Assembly: GCA_009103225.1 (NCBI GenBank)
Contig: RHPI01003369.1
Coordinates: forward strand, 574,068 to 638,067
Direction of reading: 5' to 3'
Source: Chlorokybus atmophyticus
Lineage: Eukaryota > Streptophyta > Chlorokybophyceae > Chlorokybales > Chlorokybaceae
DNA: 64,000 bases
Shown here: positions 36,086 to 47,800 of the stretch, one piece after another
Layout: each line of letters begins with the position of its first letter
Numbering within the stretch: the first letter of the stretch is position 1
The notes under the pieces: model-generated
Told to the model about the DNA's origin: nothing
What the model saw: the letters and a program-made list of their open reading frames with translations, nothing else
Databases searched by the model: none
Translations under genes and position numbers: made by a program

Positions 36086-37640
36086 GGTGCTGATGTTAGT
36101 GCATGCTTGATCAGGCGCATAGATCCATCAGGTTTTGCATCCCATGAAAAGCATTGTCTTGTCCGCAACAATGTTGTCAATGGCAAAGTCAATGAATTGT
36201 CACCCAGTACAGAACATCGAAAGTAGTTAGCTAGGCCCAAAAATGACATCAGCTCATGCTGATTGCGAGGGGTAGGCCATTCTTCCACGACCTTCACTTG
36301 GTAGGATCGGGCTTGATGCCATCAGCACCAAAAATGTGCCCTCAATATGGCAACTCCTGCTTGCCAAAGTTGCAGTTGCGGAGGTTGGCAAACAAGTTGT
36401 GCTTTTGCAACCGCTCAAGAACAATTGCCACATCTAAATTCTTACCATGAATGAAGATGTCATCCAAGTAGACCTTTATAAACTTACTCAGCAAGTCGCC
36501 AATCACAGCATTCATCTCGGCTTGAAAGAGCGTTGGTCAAACCAAAAGGCAACACCTTGTATTCATAATAGCCAATTGGCGTTCTGAAAGCAGTCTCGTG
36601 CACATCATTAGGATGCAACCGGATCAGATGATAATCATTGATCAAGTAAAGTAATGTAAAGTACTTACTACCCGACAATGAGTCCAGCATGCCATCAATG
36701 CGAGGTAAAGGGTACCTATTTTTAACCGTAATTTCAGTCAATGCACGATAATCCACACACATGCGCAGCTTCCCGTCCTTTTTTTTTCCACAAAGAGAAT
36801 GGGAGAGCCGTATGGGGAATTACTCGGCTGAATCAGACCTTTGGCCAATAACTCAGTGATCTGCGTTTTCATTTCTTCCCTCTTTATAGGACTCAGCCTG
36901 TAGGTAGGTCGTGAAAGAGGGGCAGATCCTGGTTCAATAGGAATGGCATGACTAATACCTCTATCCGGTGGTAGTTCCGGCAAAACGTCAGCAAACACAT
37001 CACCGTACGTGTTAACCAGTTGTTGCATTTCCTGTATGCTATTAATTTGTGCTTGCGATACACACGTTTGGCTTGCAAAGCACTTATAAGCCATGTAGAC
37101 TCATGCAAAGTTTGTCGCAATTGCGTGGTGAGCATAATTCTACGCTTACCTTTGCGTACATAACATATTTTCGCATACGTGTCTAGAGTCAGGCGCACAG
37201 CTTGCTGCCAAACATGCCCTAGGATGACATCAATAATGGCAATCCCAAGATTTGTGATCAATAGCTTAAACACGCCCGGGTATGCACGAATGCGCATGCG
37301 TGCATTGACCACGCCATATAGAGGCAAAGTGTTACGCTCTGCGGCATGCATGTTTGCTGATGATAGCCGAGGATAAGCGCTTCACTGAAGAATAATCAAT
37401 GAACTATGCATAGCAGCGGTGTCCAACACGAATGAAGCATGATAACCCGTTAAAGAACCCTGAAAGGTCCATAGTAAGGGAATGAGATGACCACTAAATG
37501 CGGCCACAAGTGCATGGTCACTGTGCGGTGGAAGCACCACCAACTTCATGGAAGTAGGCATTTCGGTTGTCCGCTTGAACTTAGCCACAAGGTGTACAAG
37601 TGATGTCCATCTAGACCATGAGCCATGATAGCATGGCATT
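36086..37640 (-). pseudogene. Protease and reverse transcriptase of the - strand Ty3/gypsy element
   Basis: From right to left on the - strand: FVLDTAAMHSSLI (37440-37400), the retropepsin active site with the usual Gly of DTGA changed to Ala; GIAIIDVILGHVWQQ (about 37240); the RT opening ELPPDRGISHAIPIEPGSAP and SNSPYGSPILFVEKK (37000-36790); MCVDYRALTEITVKNRYPLP (36762); KVYLDDIFIHGKN (about 36475-36440) with the YxDD box; and PTPRNQHELMSFLGLANYF (36270). The RNase H start (SAPV) is cut at 36086 by the + strand element. Several frameshifts and stops are present. Confidence 0.8.
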
Positions 37641-38009
37641 AAGACATACCCAGTGATAGCAGGATGCTGTATCTAAAACATAGCAAACTCTGCTAAAGTA
37701 CTACTTCAGCTAGTAGTTGCAATAAATCAGTTGGTTTGCATGCAAGCTACACACGTGCATCATGCACTGATTCACCACGATGTACAATACAGGCAATGTG
37801 TCATGCTTAAACCAAGCATGTGTAACACCATGTGTACGCAAAACAGATGTCAAAACCAACGTTACTACGCACAGTGGCTACTCCCTACAGCTGCTGCTGA
37901 GCCTTGCCCTTTGCCCTTGCCCTTCTTCTAAGATGTAGAGGGCTGAGCTCAGGGTGCAGCTGCCAACAACGGTTTGCCGTGTGACCAGGCCTCTTGCAAG
38001 AAGCTCAAG

Positions 38010-39360
38010 TCACCTTTCGCTTGTCGAAGCGGGGCTTCTTAAGCTGCTGAGGTGCCCCACGTTTACCGTTCGTGTGCGCTCTCTTCTTTTACGCTGACAC
38101 TGTAGCTGTACCCTCAGTTGAGTTGCCTTGGTAGATCGCAAAGAGTGGTCGAGACTTATGACAGCCTTGATGTACTCATCCAGATCCCCAGGCCCCCGCA
38201 CAGTGTTGTCCCCCTTCAGCTGCAAGCTGGTGATAAGATCCTTGCATAATCTACTGCGAAAGGAGCGCATCGGTGCAGCCGCATTATATGGAAGTGGTCC
38301 TGAATTGACTTCATCAACAAACAGGCGCTACTCGCGCGCATACACATCAGCCTTCTCGTTGCCCACTCGAAGTTAAGCCAACTTCTCATTTGCTTCCACC
38401 CAGGGCGCAACATTTTAGTAGTGGCTGCGCATGTAGTCCAACAGTGCTTGCATGATATTTGCAAATGTGCCCTTCTCATGCTGCACCTGCACCTCAGCTG
38501 ATGCCAAGTCGAGAACAATGTTGAACTTGTCCTCCTCTCGACATGTTAGGCTAAGGCCAACCAGTTGTTGATGGACATGATCTACTTCTTAATAGTAGTC
38601 TTCCTGTCTATGAGATAAAACTTAGATGGCTTGACCAATGCCATCTTGGCACTAGCAAACATAGTGCTCGTGGCGGGCGCAGAATGCAACGCCGTCACTT
38701 ACTGAGATGATGTGAGACCAATGACTCTGCATTCCCCGGTCTAGAAGTAATGCCTCGCGTCAATGCTTCCTGATGGCAACAATTATGTGCCAAGGATTGG
38801 AATGCCATTATGCAATGCGCAAAGCGGGCCATTGGAAGCAGCGTCAAGGACACGAAGCAGATTCTGAAATGAATTCATCACTGGGCTCAGTGGGTTGCAA
38901 CATAAAAGGTGGGGCTCTGTTGAGCTCCGCCTGATGTAGTGTGAGTAGCTGCTGGTGCAAGTTGGTTGCTGTGTAGTTTTCTCCCCAGGCGGTCGACAAC
39001 AACATGCACAACCTGAGCAAGGTCTGCAGGCAATTCTAATGGGGTCGCCCCATGTTTAACTTCTTTCAACCGCGTCTCTACATCAAGTATATAGCGCCGT
39101 TGCCTAGCGAGTTCAATTTTATCGAGCTGTTTACCAACAAGATGGGTGCCTTCGTACATCACCTGGAAAACACTTCGCCTCCCCACTGAGTAGGGTTGAC
39201 TGCGGAAAAAACGTTTTTGCTTGGTGAGCTCAAGGAGAATGGCCCCTTCAACCTCATCTTGCGGGTCAACTATATCCTCCTTGTGCCCCTTTACTTGCAT
39301 AGCGGTAGGCGTGGGATTTTCAGTGCCCCGAGATGTCTTCTTTGACTTGCCTTCTGCCAT
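38010..39360 (-). pseudogene. gag of the - strand Ty3/gypsy element
   Basis: Begins at an ATG at 39360 (MAEGKSKKTSRGTENPTP). It continues as a charged helical protein to about 38890 and after frame changes reads CKDLITSLQLKGDN and GDLDEYIKAVISLDHSLR (38245-38125), the capsid-like C-terminal helices of Retrotrans_gag. The frame breaks near 38880 and 38500. Position next to the 5' LTR and ahead of protease supports the assignment. Confidence 0.6.
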
Positions 39361-39972
39361 GTCTAAACACAGTAATACAGCTTGTAAGAACAATGCTGTG
39401 CAAGCCAGAAGAGTTGTGCAAGCCAAGCTCGCAACAACAACCAGTCTTATGCCAGGGGCTGCTCGTGTTGTAATACTAAGTGTTATGCCACTCAAAGAAT
39501 GGTATTAACGTGTGAGTGAGTGTTGTCACTTATTGCGATGCAAAGCAAAGCAACTTAATGACCAAGTGCTGCGCATCGCAGCGCAGAGGAATATCCGAGA
39601 GGCTCCCTCAATTTATGAGGGGATTATCTCAAGAGGCTCCCTTTGCTAATAAATGTGCATACATACGCACACAATGCACGCGAGTCAGCAAACACTCATG
39701 CACATTCACCTGCCCACAAGGAGAGGGGCCAGATTAGCATAAAGCAACCTATACAAGCTAAGTATCTACTTGTTTGGATTGCGCGGCGGTCTGTCCGGCG
39801 GTCGATGATGTGATGGTACTTGCTGCGATGTAGCAGGTTGCGCAGCAGGTGGCTTGCCAGGCTCTAGGCCTGGAGGATGTGAATGGCGGTGCTGCTCCAC
39901 CACAGTAATAATAATAACCACATTAATCACAATAAGGTCCACCCACAAGGAGGACCTAGCTCTAGAAGCAAA

Positions 39973-40301
39973 TGTTAAGGGAGAAAGCAAAACTTCCCCT
40001 TTAGACCTTCACCCCAACACCCACGCTATCGACCCTACCCACGCTGCCGCCGTGACTGACGTGGTAAAGAACTCCCGTCCCCACTTACCAATAGCTATAG
40101 CTTTGACTAGTGTTGTTGATATCAACCAGATCGGGTAGGAGTCATGGACACCGTTCGTTGACACTCATAACTTATAGACTCATATGAGTCTTAATAAGCA
40201 TAGAGCGAGGAACTAATGGAGCTTTGCGTGTGATTGACCATCTAAGGTCGTATAAAATGATGTCAAGATGAAGATCTTAAATAAGGGAAAAGCCCCTGAC
40301 A
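39973..40301 (-). repeat. 5' LTR of the - strand Ty3/gypsy element
   Basis: Begins TG and ends GACA on the + strand, and aligns with 18178-18514. The adjacent inner sequence, read on the - strand (TTTGCTTCTAGAGC...), does not show the usual TGG primer site, so the primer tRNA is unclear or the site has decayed. Confidence 0.8.
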
Positions 40302-40880
40302 AGACTAGATGAGCAACGCAGCAGGTGTATGCCATGTCCATTCGGCAAGGCCGTACCACAAGCACAATGAAATATACGTGACAGCATAGGTGAACCAATC
40401 AACGCAGGATACAGCGGCAACGCCAGCAGCCATGCACCTGCTCCCAACCCCGATACCGATTGAGGGCGTGCGACATTGTGTGCTGCTGCCCCAGTCACGA
40501 AGGAGTTACGCGTCAGGCCGTTCAACGCCTCTGTGATGTCCTGCTAAAGCGACCGCCACTCCACGCGCGCCAGTGCGGAGAACGGCGGGATGGTGTGATG
40601 CACTGAGTCGGAGAGTCTGGCTTGGGCTGGACGGATGTCGGGCAAAGATCGTAAGGTGCCGGACGCCACGGGATAAATGGCGATGAAGGGAACAGAGCCA
40701 GCCACGGGAGCGAAGCGGTATCGTAGCACTGCTACAGCCCACCAACCCAAGAAGGCGGCTGGCGCGACAAAGGCCGTCTGCCGCAGCCCCACGCCTCCCA
40801 TCGACGCCAGCAATGACAGTTTGCGTATGCAGCAGCAAGGACCATGGCAACTGACGCAGAGCATAACACACGGCAAGGCA
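40302..40880 (-). pseudogene. Reverse-transcriptase C-terminal remnant, proximal half
   Basis: On the - strand one frame reads MGGVGLRQTAFVAPAAFLGW and, after a stop and shift, GAGAWLLALPL and FHCACGTALPNGHGIHLLRC. The order 'GGxGLR...AAFLG', 'GAGAWL', 'CxCG...GH..LLxC' is the tail region that follows the polymerase domain in some non-LTR-type reverse transcriptases. The text continues at 18177 on the far side of the - strand Ty3/gypsy element, so this remnant was there first. Confidence 0.5.
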
Positions 40881-42264
40881 AGGCACTATACAACTAGTCA
40901 GTCAGTAGGGTGAAAGCGAGGTGCTAGGTGCGGACTTGATGGAGCAGCATGAGCAAGTTGTATCAGCGAATGGCAAGAACAACAACCGCAGTATATAAAG
41001 ATCTAAGACACTAGTCGACATGGCAACAATGCTTTTCACACGTTTAACTTGTTCAATATTTACACGCATCAACTCTTCAAACATACATACCTCAAGCCGA
41101 CCACCACCGGGCACAACTACTTACTCTACGCCAACTAACCAACTACCCCACCCTGTTAGTCATGCATGCATGCATGCAGACCGAGGTACCTGCACCACGG
41201 CCGCTGGTTAGCGCTCAGTCCCTGCAGGGATGCCAGCAACAGCAGACCCAACGGACTGCCCCTCCTTCTCCGCCCACATCCCCGCCACCTCCCGCTCATC
41301 CACCATCATGCAGTCGATTGCGGTTTTAGGGTTTGAGTCAATACGCATGCATGTACGGCAGGTACGGATACTCCTGCGTGTTGTGGCTCCATGTGCTGGG
41401 CCCCTCAGCTACACACGCGCCACTTGCAATGAAACGCCCAAGCACAGCGCCTCACTTGCCAAGCAGCGCCACACGGGAGACGTAGCCAACAGGGGCCTGC
41501 ATGCATAGGCAATGGATTGCTTGTGCGCTATAGCGAGCACATGACGCGACGGAAAGGGTGACTACCGTCATTATTGCTTGCGGATTGGCTTGCACTGCGG
41601 CCTGCCCCTAGGACTACCTTGTTCAACATTGCAGTATCTTTGGCGTCACGCTTGCATGCTAGTGCACGAAGTTTTTGATACGAGTGGTCAATGCAATCCG
41701 TGTTGGCTTGTGATTGGTTGCTGCGTGTAGCGCGATGGCTCTCCCTCCCTCCCTCCCTTCCTCGGCAGCACTCTCGCTCCGTCCCACTCATGTCCCCCCC
41801 TACTTGGCNNNNNNNNNNNNNNNNNNNNNNNNNNNNNNNNNNNNNNNNNNNNNNNNNNNNNNNNNNNNNNNNNNNNNNNNNNNNNNNNNNNNNNNNNNNN
41901 NNNNNNNNNNNNNNNNNNNNNNNNNNNNNNNNNNNNNNNNNNNNNNNNNNNNNNNNNNNNNNNNNNNNNNNNNNNNNNNNNNNNNNNNNNNNNNNNNNNN
42001 NNNNCCCCCCCCCCCCCCCCCTGCGCACGTACTCTTCGCCTCTGGCTCTCCTGGGCCTGTTGCCTTGCTCGCTGGAGATGCCTGTGTTAGCGGCAAATGT
42101 GAAGGGTGCCCGCATAGTGTTTGCCAACGAGTGAGGAGGACATAGTTCTGTTTGCATTGCACCACCATTTGTGCAAGTTCGCAACTTGCATTTGCTGCTC
42201 TTTGAAGCATGCACTTGCATGGGATGGCACGGCTTGGACACGACACAATATCCCTGAAAGCACT
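40881..42264. other. Gene-free spacer with a 196-base assembly gap
   Basis: No gene is supported. Bases 41809-42004 are N; the gap is followed by a run of 18 C and preceded by a C/T-rich tract, so it probably covers a homopolymer or polypyrimidine repeat. CATG runs occur near 41162-41180. Confidence 0.6.
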
Positions 42265-44020
42265 CTAGTATACATCGCGCACAACATCTGTTAGAGGCTG
42301 CAGCAGCGTAACCTCCTTGCCACTACCGCCAGGCCTCAAAACCCAATCCCGCTTCTTCCGGTACTCGCCAATGACTTGCTCCCGCAACCGCTGCATGCTC
42401 ATCGCCTTCAAACGACTTTCCTCCGACCATGCTTCCGGGGCAGTTGACTGTGACACCAATACCAACGCAAGGTGAAACCCATGCACATTCATACATCGAT
42501 CATTGACTGTTCCAACCCTGAAGTCCATTTACCTTTGGCAAGCGCGGCCGTTTGTCAATCTTTGGCGGCTGCTGTACAATCTCTCCAAACTTGACGTGGT
42601 CTTTTACAACATCCTCAAACTCGTCTTCTGACCTTTGCTTCCTTTTCCTTTTTTTTTTCTGCTCTAAGAATCTGCAAAACCTCATACTCAGCCAGCATGA
42701 ACCAGAAGCAAGTAACCCATTGTTACTGTTCGCGCTAGCTTCACCACATGGTGGCCATACTAAACCTCACACTGCGCGCGTGCAATTGTCTATAGGCATG
42801 CCACTGAACCCCTGTTTGCTTGCTTGTGACCCTAACACAAAGTAGTAGGAACAACACCATGCAAGAACATACCATGATGAGCAACAATCGTGACCAACTT
42901 GCATGCCTATGGACTACTTCAAAACCTCATGCAAGCCGTCATCGTGTACCTTTTCTTTCTCTCGGGTAGCTTGTGCTCTGACATGGACACGTTCTTCAGT
43001 TGGGTTGCTTTCAAGTCAAGTGCTCCTGTTACCTCCCGGCACCTCTTCTTGCTGTCCTTGCCAGATGCATCGACATCCCTTCTTTCACTCAATGTGGCAT
43101 CGTTGAGCTTGGAGGACTTGGCCTCTGTGCAAGTCAGCTGTGGCCTCAATGGAAGAAGGATCAACATTGTCACATCAACGCATTGCTGTTTCTTCAGCAG
43201 TGCCATGTAGCTCCAACAACGAGATATAGATTGAGCATTGACCACAATATGTGGTAGGCGCCAACTGACATGCGCAGTCCATGTGAAATGGTTATGTGAT
43301 ACTTGTCCTGTGCTGTTGTTAAGTGTAGCAACCCAGTTGCGCATTGCATAATAGCGTGCAGTACAGTGCGCATGATACGCTATGGGAGGCCTGCGCAGCT
43401 CAACTACCACTATGTGTGCGTGTGTGCGCATGGAGGCACATACTCACACACTCTGTGCCTGTGCATGTGTGTTTGTCACAACAGGCGATTTGTCAACCAG
43501 GCAACGCCGCTCCATTCATCATACCATGAGTGCGTTCACAACCCTGAGCCTTGCCATATGTCTGCACACGCAATACCCAACAACTGCCACTAGTTGTGAA
43601 AACGGGTGCACGTCGTATAATCCTGGCCATGCAAGTGATGTTGATGGTCTCATTGCAGGATGATACATGCGGGTGGTGATGGTCTAGAGGTTTAAACATT
43701 ACGTCATAGTGCAGCTGCTGCTGTGTTATTGTCACGCGCCAGCCGCACCTGATCGCTGTATGAGCTGCTGCAGGCGGCGGAGCTTCAACGGAAGCGCCTT
43801 CTCGTCTTTACTTGACGGCGGCGGAGGCAAAGCACTGCCGATAAGATACTGTCAGCCTTTGCGTGTGTTACAAGATATAGCAACAGCAAGCGGCAAGCAC
43901 AAGGTCTGCGCGTGCCGCCGCATGAGCTTGCCTGCTCCTGTCGCTGAAGCCCGCTTTCGCTGCCGTCGCCTCCCGCGCGTTGGCCTCCCGCCTCCTCCTC
44001 CCCTTGCCCCTTGAAACCAT
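42265..44020 (-). CDS. CCDC137-like nuclear protein, five exons
   Basis: Exons on the - strand: 43932-44020, 43749-43834, 42950-43124, 42533-42671, 42265-42447, which keep phase and total 672 nt (223 residues plus stop). The match to the CCDC137 family rests on two blocks in the right order: KDEKALPLKLRRLQQLIQRS near the N terminus (family: short basic 'PFRLREIM' motif) and DHVKFGEIVQQPP in exon 4, followed by the helical ESRLKAMSMQRLREQVIGEY in exon 5. A lysine/arginine-rich tract (KKKRKRKQR) suggests a nuclear or nucleolar place, as known for the human protein. Intron 1 would use a GC-AG border (AG/GCAAGC), so the first exon is the least certain; an upstream ATG at 44083 exists. It is divergent from the multicopper oxidase gene. 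Confidence 0.6.
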
Positions 44021-44816
44021 CCGCTGCCTCCAGCACCACCACCACCACCACCACCTCCGCCGCCGCCGCCGTAGTCCGGTCAATTACGCTTGTACTATGC
44101 TGGCTTGGACTGTGCGCAAGTGCAGTGTAATTGAGCACTGCCAGTGCCGCTGCCGTATTTTGGCTTCTGACACACAGAGCGAAGCTTTGAGATATGGAGA
44201 GCTCACACCTAGCTGCGGAGCTTTGCATGTTGGCGCGGCGTTAGGAGACTTACCTAGACAGTGAATTGTGATAGCTTGCTGTTGGTCGCGTCAGCAATGA
44301 CGTCAGCAGCAGAAGTACACGCTCTCAGAGAACGTTACAGCTAGTGTCTTGTAGAGCTGGTACCACCTGATCCTTATGGAACTTAACAGAAGTTTGTTTG
44401 AGCTGATCACATTGCCACATCAGGTAGGTGACTTGGGTCTTGGTGTTAAAAGGGCCCTATCACACCGCCCGCGAAGCCTGCAAGGCCGGGCGAACATGCC
44501 TAGACTTTAAGCGTAAAAAGTTTGGAACATGGCTTGCATAGGCAGGTTGAAAAGTGAGAAGGGACTATTTGCTGCAGGCAAGTTGCTTTGTGCCTCAATA
44601 TGTGTCTGTAGACTTCCTCCGTTACAAAGCGACGTCGTCATGTTGTCCATGGCACCGTCGCTGCCCGAATCAAACCGCAGGTTGCATGCGTTCGTGTTGC
44701 CTGGGAAACACACTGCATGGGTAAATAGTCAGCCAAGCCTACCGTGCGCAGCGTTGCAGTGAGTTGCTAGCAGGCCTGCGGTTGTCACTATCAACATTAT
44801 TTTGGGTGGCGGCAGC
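44021..44816. other. Divergent intergenic region between the CCDC137-like and multicopper oxidase genes
   Basis: The two genes are transcribed away from each other from this 0.8-kb stretch, which should hold both promoters. The left edge is a CCA/CCG triplet run (44034-44070). An upstream open frame with ATG at 44529 lies ahead of the oxidase start but has no recognisable product. No TATA box is convincing. Confidence 0.45.
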
Positions 44817-47800
44817 ATGGCTGTACCTCTCACATCCCCACCAGCAGCTCTGCTCCTGGTGCTGGTCCTGTCTGCTGCTGCTGCCGGGACTATGCGTGTG
44901 TGCGCCCACAACAACGCCCCCGTCAAGGAGTTCGACTGGGAGGTGACGTGGCAGTTCATCGCCCCCGACTGCTTCGAGAAACAAGCCGTGGCTGTCAACG
45001 GACTAGCGCCGGTCGGTCCAACCATTGAAGTCAATCAGGTAGGTGGCATGTCAGCTACAGGTTACGAGACGCTTTTTCCAAGAGAATTACAATCACTGAC
45101 TGCGTGACTCTGAGTCTCGCTTTTCTGCTCACTCACACACTCACACTCTGTCACTCTCACTGTCTCTTACGAAACCACTCACTCTTTTTCAGTGAGTGAG
45201 TACACTGTGTCTGTGAGCGAGTGAGTGAGTGAGTGAGTGAGTGCGTGTGTGTCAGTTTCCCGCATACGCACTTCAGCACCACCATCAACACCATACCCAA
45301 TGCAGGGTGACTTGGTCCTCGTCAACGTCGTCAACCACCTTTGGCAAGAAGGCGTTTCCTTTCACTTCATGGGCATCCACAACAGGGGCACACCCTGGCA
45401 CGACGGCGTCCCCGGCGTCACACAGGTACACATGATAACAACTTACCTGTCACTCACCAACACCTACTCACCAACAAACTCCTCCTTGTGCAGTGTTCCA
45501 TCAGGCCCGGTGAGCGTTTCCAATACAAGTTCTACGCGGACAATGCGGGCACCTACTGGTGGCACTCGCACTACGCCATGCAGCGCGGGGAGGCAGCCTA
45601 CGGGTTTGTCATTGTTCACCCGATGAAGCCGGAACCCTTTACGTATGATGCTGAGCTTAGACTTATGGTGAGAGTTGGTGTCATGTCATGCACGTGGCGC
45701 ATGGTGTGCTTGTTGTTTTGGTTGACGATGATGCGTGGTTCTCCAGTTTGGAGACTACTATCATGCCAGTAGCAATTATCAGGAGCTCGGGCTGCAGCAG
45801 AAGCTGCCCGCACTCTTTCGCTGGGTAAGCGTGTTGCGCTAGGCGTGTGTTTGTGTATGCGTGCGTGCACGCATGTGTGCGTTTGTGGGTGGGTGCGTGC
45901 CCGCGTGCCTGCTGTGTGCAAGCGCGTGCACGTGTTGGCACGCATGTGTATACGCACGTGCCCATGCCTGTGCGTGTGTGTATGCGTATGAGCATGCACG
46001 CATGCAAGTGTGTGCGCATGTGTGCGTTTGCATGTGCGCGTCATCACACTGACTCTTGTCAGCCAACCAGCACGCTTCGCTTGCACTATACGCTGGCTTT
46101 GTCCTAGTGCCACTCTTGACCACACATGTGCACGACAGGTTGGCGACAGCCAGGCCATTCTGTTCAACGGCCAAGGTGTCTTCTCGCCCTGCACGCTGGG
46201 CTACCCCAACGCAACCATCCCATTCGCCCTCACGGTTGAGCCCGGCAAGACATACCGCTTGCGCCTGGTGTGTGTGTGTGTGTGTGTGTGTTGCTTGTGG
46301 CTGCTACTGTTGTGATAAAGGATGATTTTGTTTTTGTGCAGGTCAACACGGGCTCGCTGCAGTATCAGAACATCAAGTTTGCTGGGCACAAAGTGACCAT
46401 AGTCGAAGCAGGCAAGTGGCAGCAGTAGTAGTCATGGTTGGGGTGGGGTGTGTGGCGGCACGCATGCTACACAAACAAAACACATGCACATACATAAATG
46501 CACCAACGCGAGCGCACCCACACATGCAGGCAGGCTCATGCATGCGCACGCATGGCCGCCTTCATGTAAACTACTGTAGTTATTACATCACTCACCCTGG
46601 CGTAGCTAATCTGGTAACATCATCGTTGACAGACGGTACGTACACGACACCTGTGGAGGTGGACAGCGTGGAGATGAACCACGGCCAGCGCTACTCCGTC
46701 CTCCTCACGGCCAACCAGCCCGCAGACAACTACTGGATCAGCGTCATGGGACGCTTCCGCCCTGCTGGTAAGCACACACCCAACAACTACACCACCATCA
46801 CAACAACAACTGATAGTACTCATCATCAGCGCCTTCGGGATTGGCGGTGTTATCCTACGCGGGCGTGACTCCGGCGGAGCCATCTGCACCCGTGCCGATA
46901 GACCAACCTGCCAACGGCGACATCGACTACGCGCACGCCTTTAACCACGCCATCCGCACACGCAAGGTGGCGCATGAGACATGTTGTTGTTGTGTTGTGA
47001 CGCATGTTGGCTGATTGCTGTTGGTTGTAATGTGCAGGGTTACAGGAAGAGAGTGCCCGCGGTTACAAGAAGTCTCATCCTTGTTGGCACTCAGAACCGT
47101 CTCACTGACGGTCGCCTCGCCTGGACAATGAACAACATAAGCTACCAGTGAGAGAAAGACACACTCTTGCGCAGCATTACATGGCCGAAACGAAACATAT
47201 CCAGCAACAAGTAACACAACGTACACACAGGTTGCCTAGTACGCCGCTGCTGGCTTCGGCGTACTATTCTCTTGCTGAGGATCAGCGATCAGATATTACC
47301 GATACACCGCCGGTTGCGTATGACTACAGTAAGACTCTTGCTGAGCAAGGCCTGTCGATCATCACCGCGGAGGGCAACGGCGTGTACCACCTTGAGCGCG
47401 ACGACGTGAGTGAGATTGTTGCATTGTTGTAGTTGGCAGGTTGTGATCTAAGGCGATTGCTCAGTCTGTTTGTCAAACTGTGTGCGCTGTTTCATCACAG
47501 GTTGTGCAAGTTGTGTTGCAGAACACGCGCTCGCTCAACGGTGTTTCCGAACAACACCCTTGGTGAGTATGAATGCTGGCACTGCCGTACGACATCGTCC
47601 AAGCAACTAAGCATTGGCTCAACTCAAGAAGCTCCCAACATAACACACAATACCATATGTACCCTTTCACTTGCAGGTACCTTCACGGCCACTCCTTCTG
47701 GATTGTTGGAGAGGTACGTGCACACTGCGAAGCCCAATACGCACGCATTCCAACAGAAGAACAACACAACCACCAGAGCTTTGTGCAGCAATGCACGCTA

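Larger units (their letters stand above)
18178..40301 (-). mobile_element. Decayed Ty3/gypsy chromovirus-like element on the - strand, carrying nested insertions
   Basis: Two related LTRs (18178-18514 and 39973-40301) bound the element. Read on the - strand, right to left, it carries gag (39360-38010), protease (about 37640-37190), reverse transcriptase (37094 to about 36400), RNase H (36300-36086, continuing at 21897-21552), integrase (20135 to about 18890) and a chromodomain (18932-18690). A purine tract (CTTTGAGGGGGAACAA on the - strand, 18515-18530) abuts the left LTR, as expected for a 3' LTR, and fixes the orientation. No matching target duplication is visible (CGACC left, AGACT right). 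All genes carry stops and frameshifts. Removing the inserted elements leaves roughly 6 kb or less, normal for the family. Confidence 0.8.

Noticed and set aside
18178-40301. Target-site duplication for the outer Ty3/gypsy element
   Set aside because: The flanking bases CGACC and AGACT do not match; either decay or rearrangement has removed it, so none is claimed.
41809-42004. Open frames running through the N gap
   Set aside because: They consist largely of unknown residues and flanking homopolymers and carry no coding evidence.
43785-44228. 147-codon - strand open frame over the CCA/CCG run
   Set aside because: Its valine- and alanine-rich product comes from triplet repeats. The CCDC137-like exons in the other frame explain the region better.
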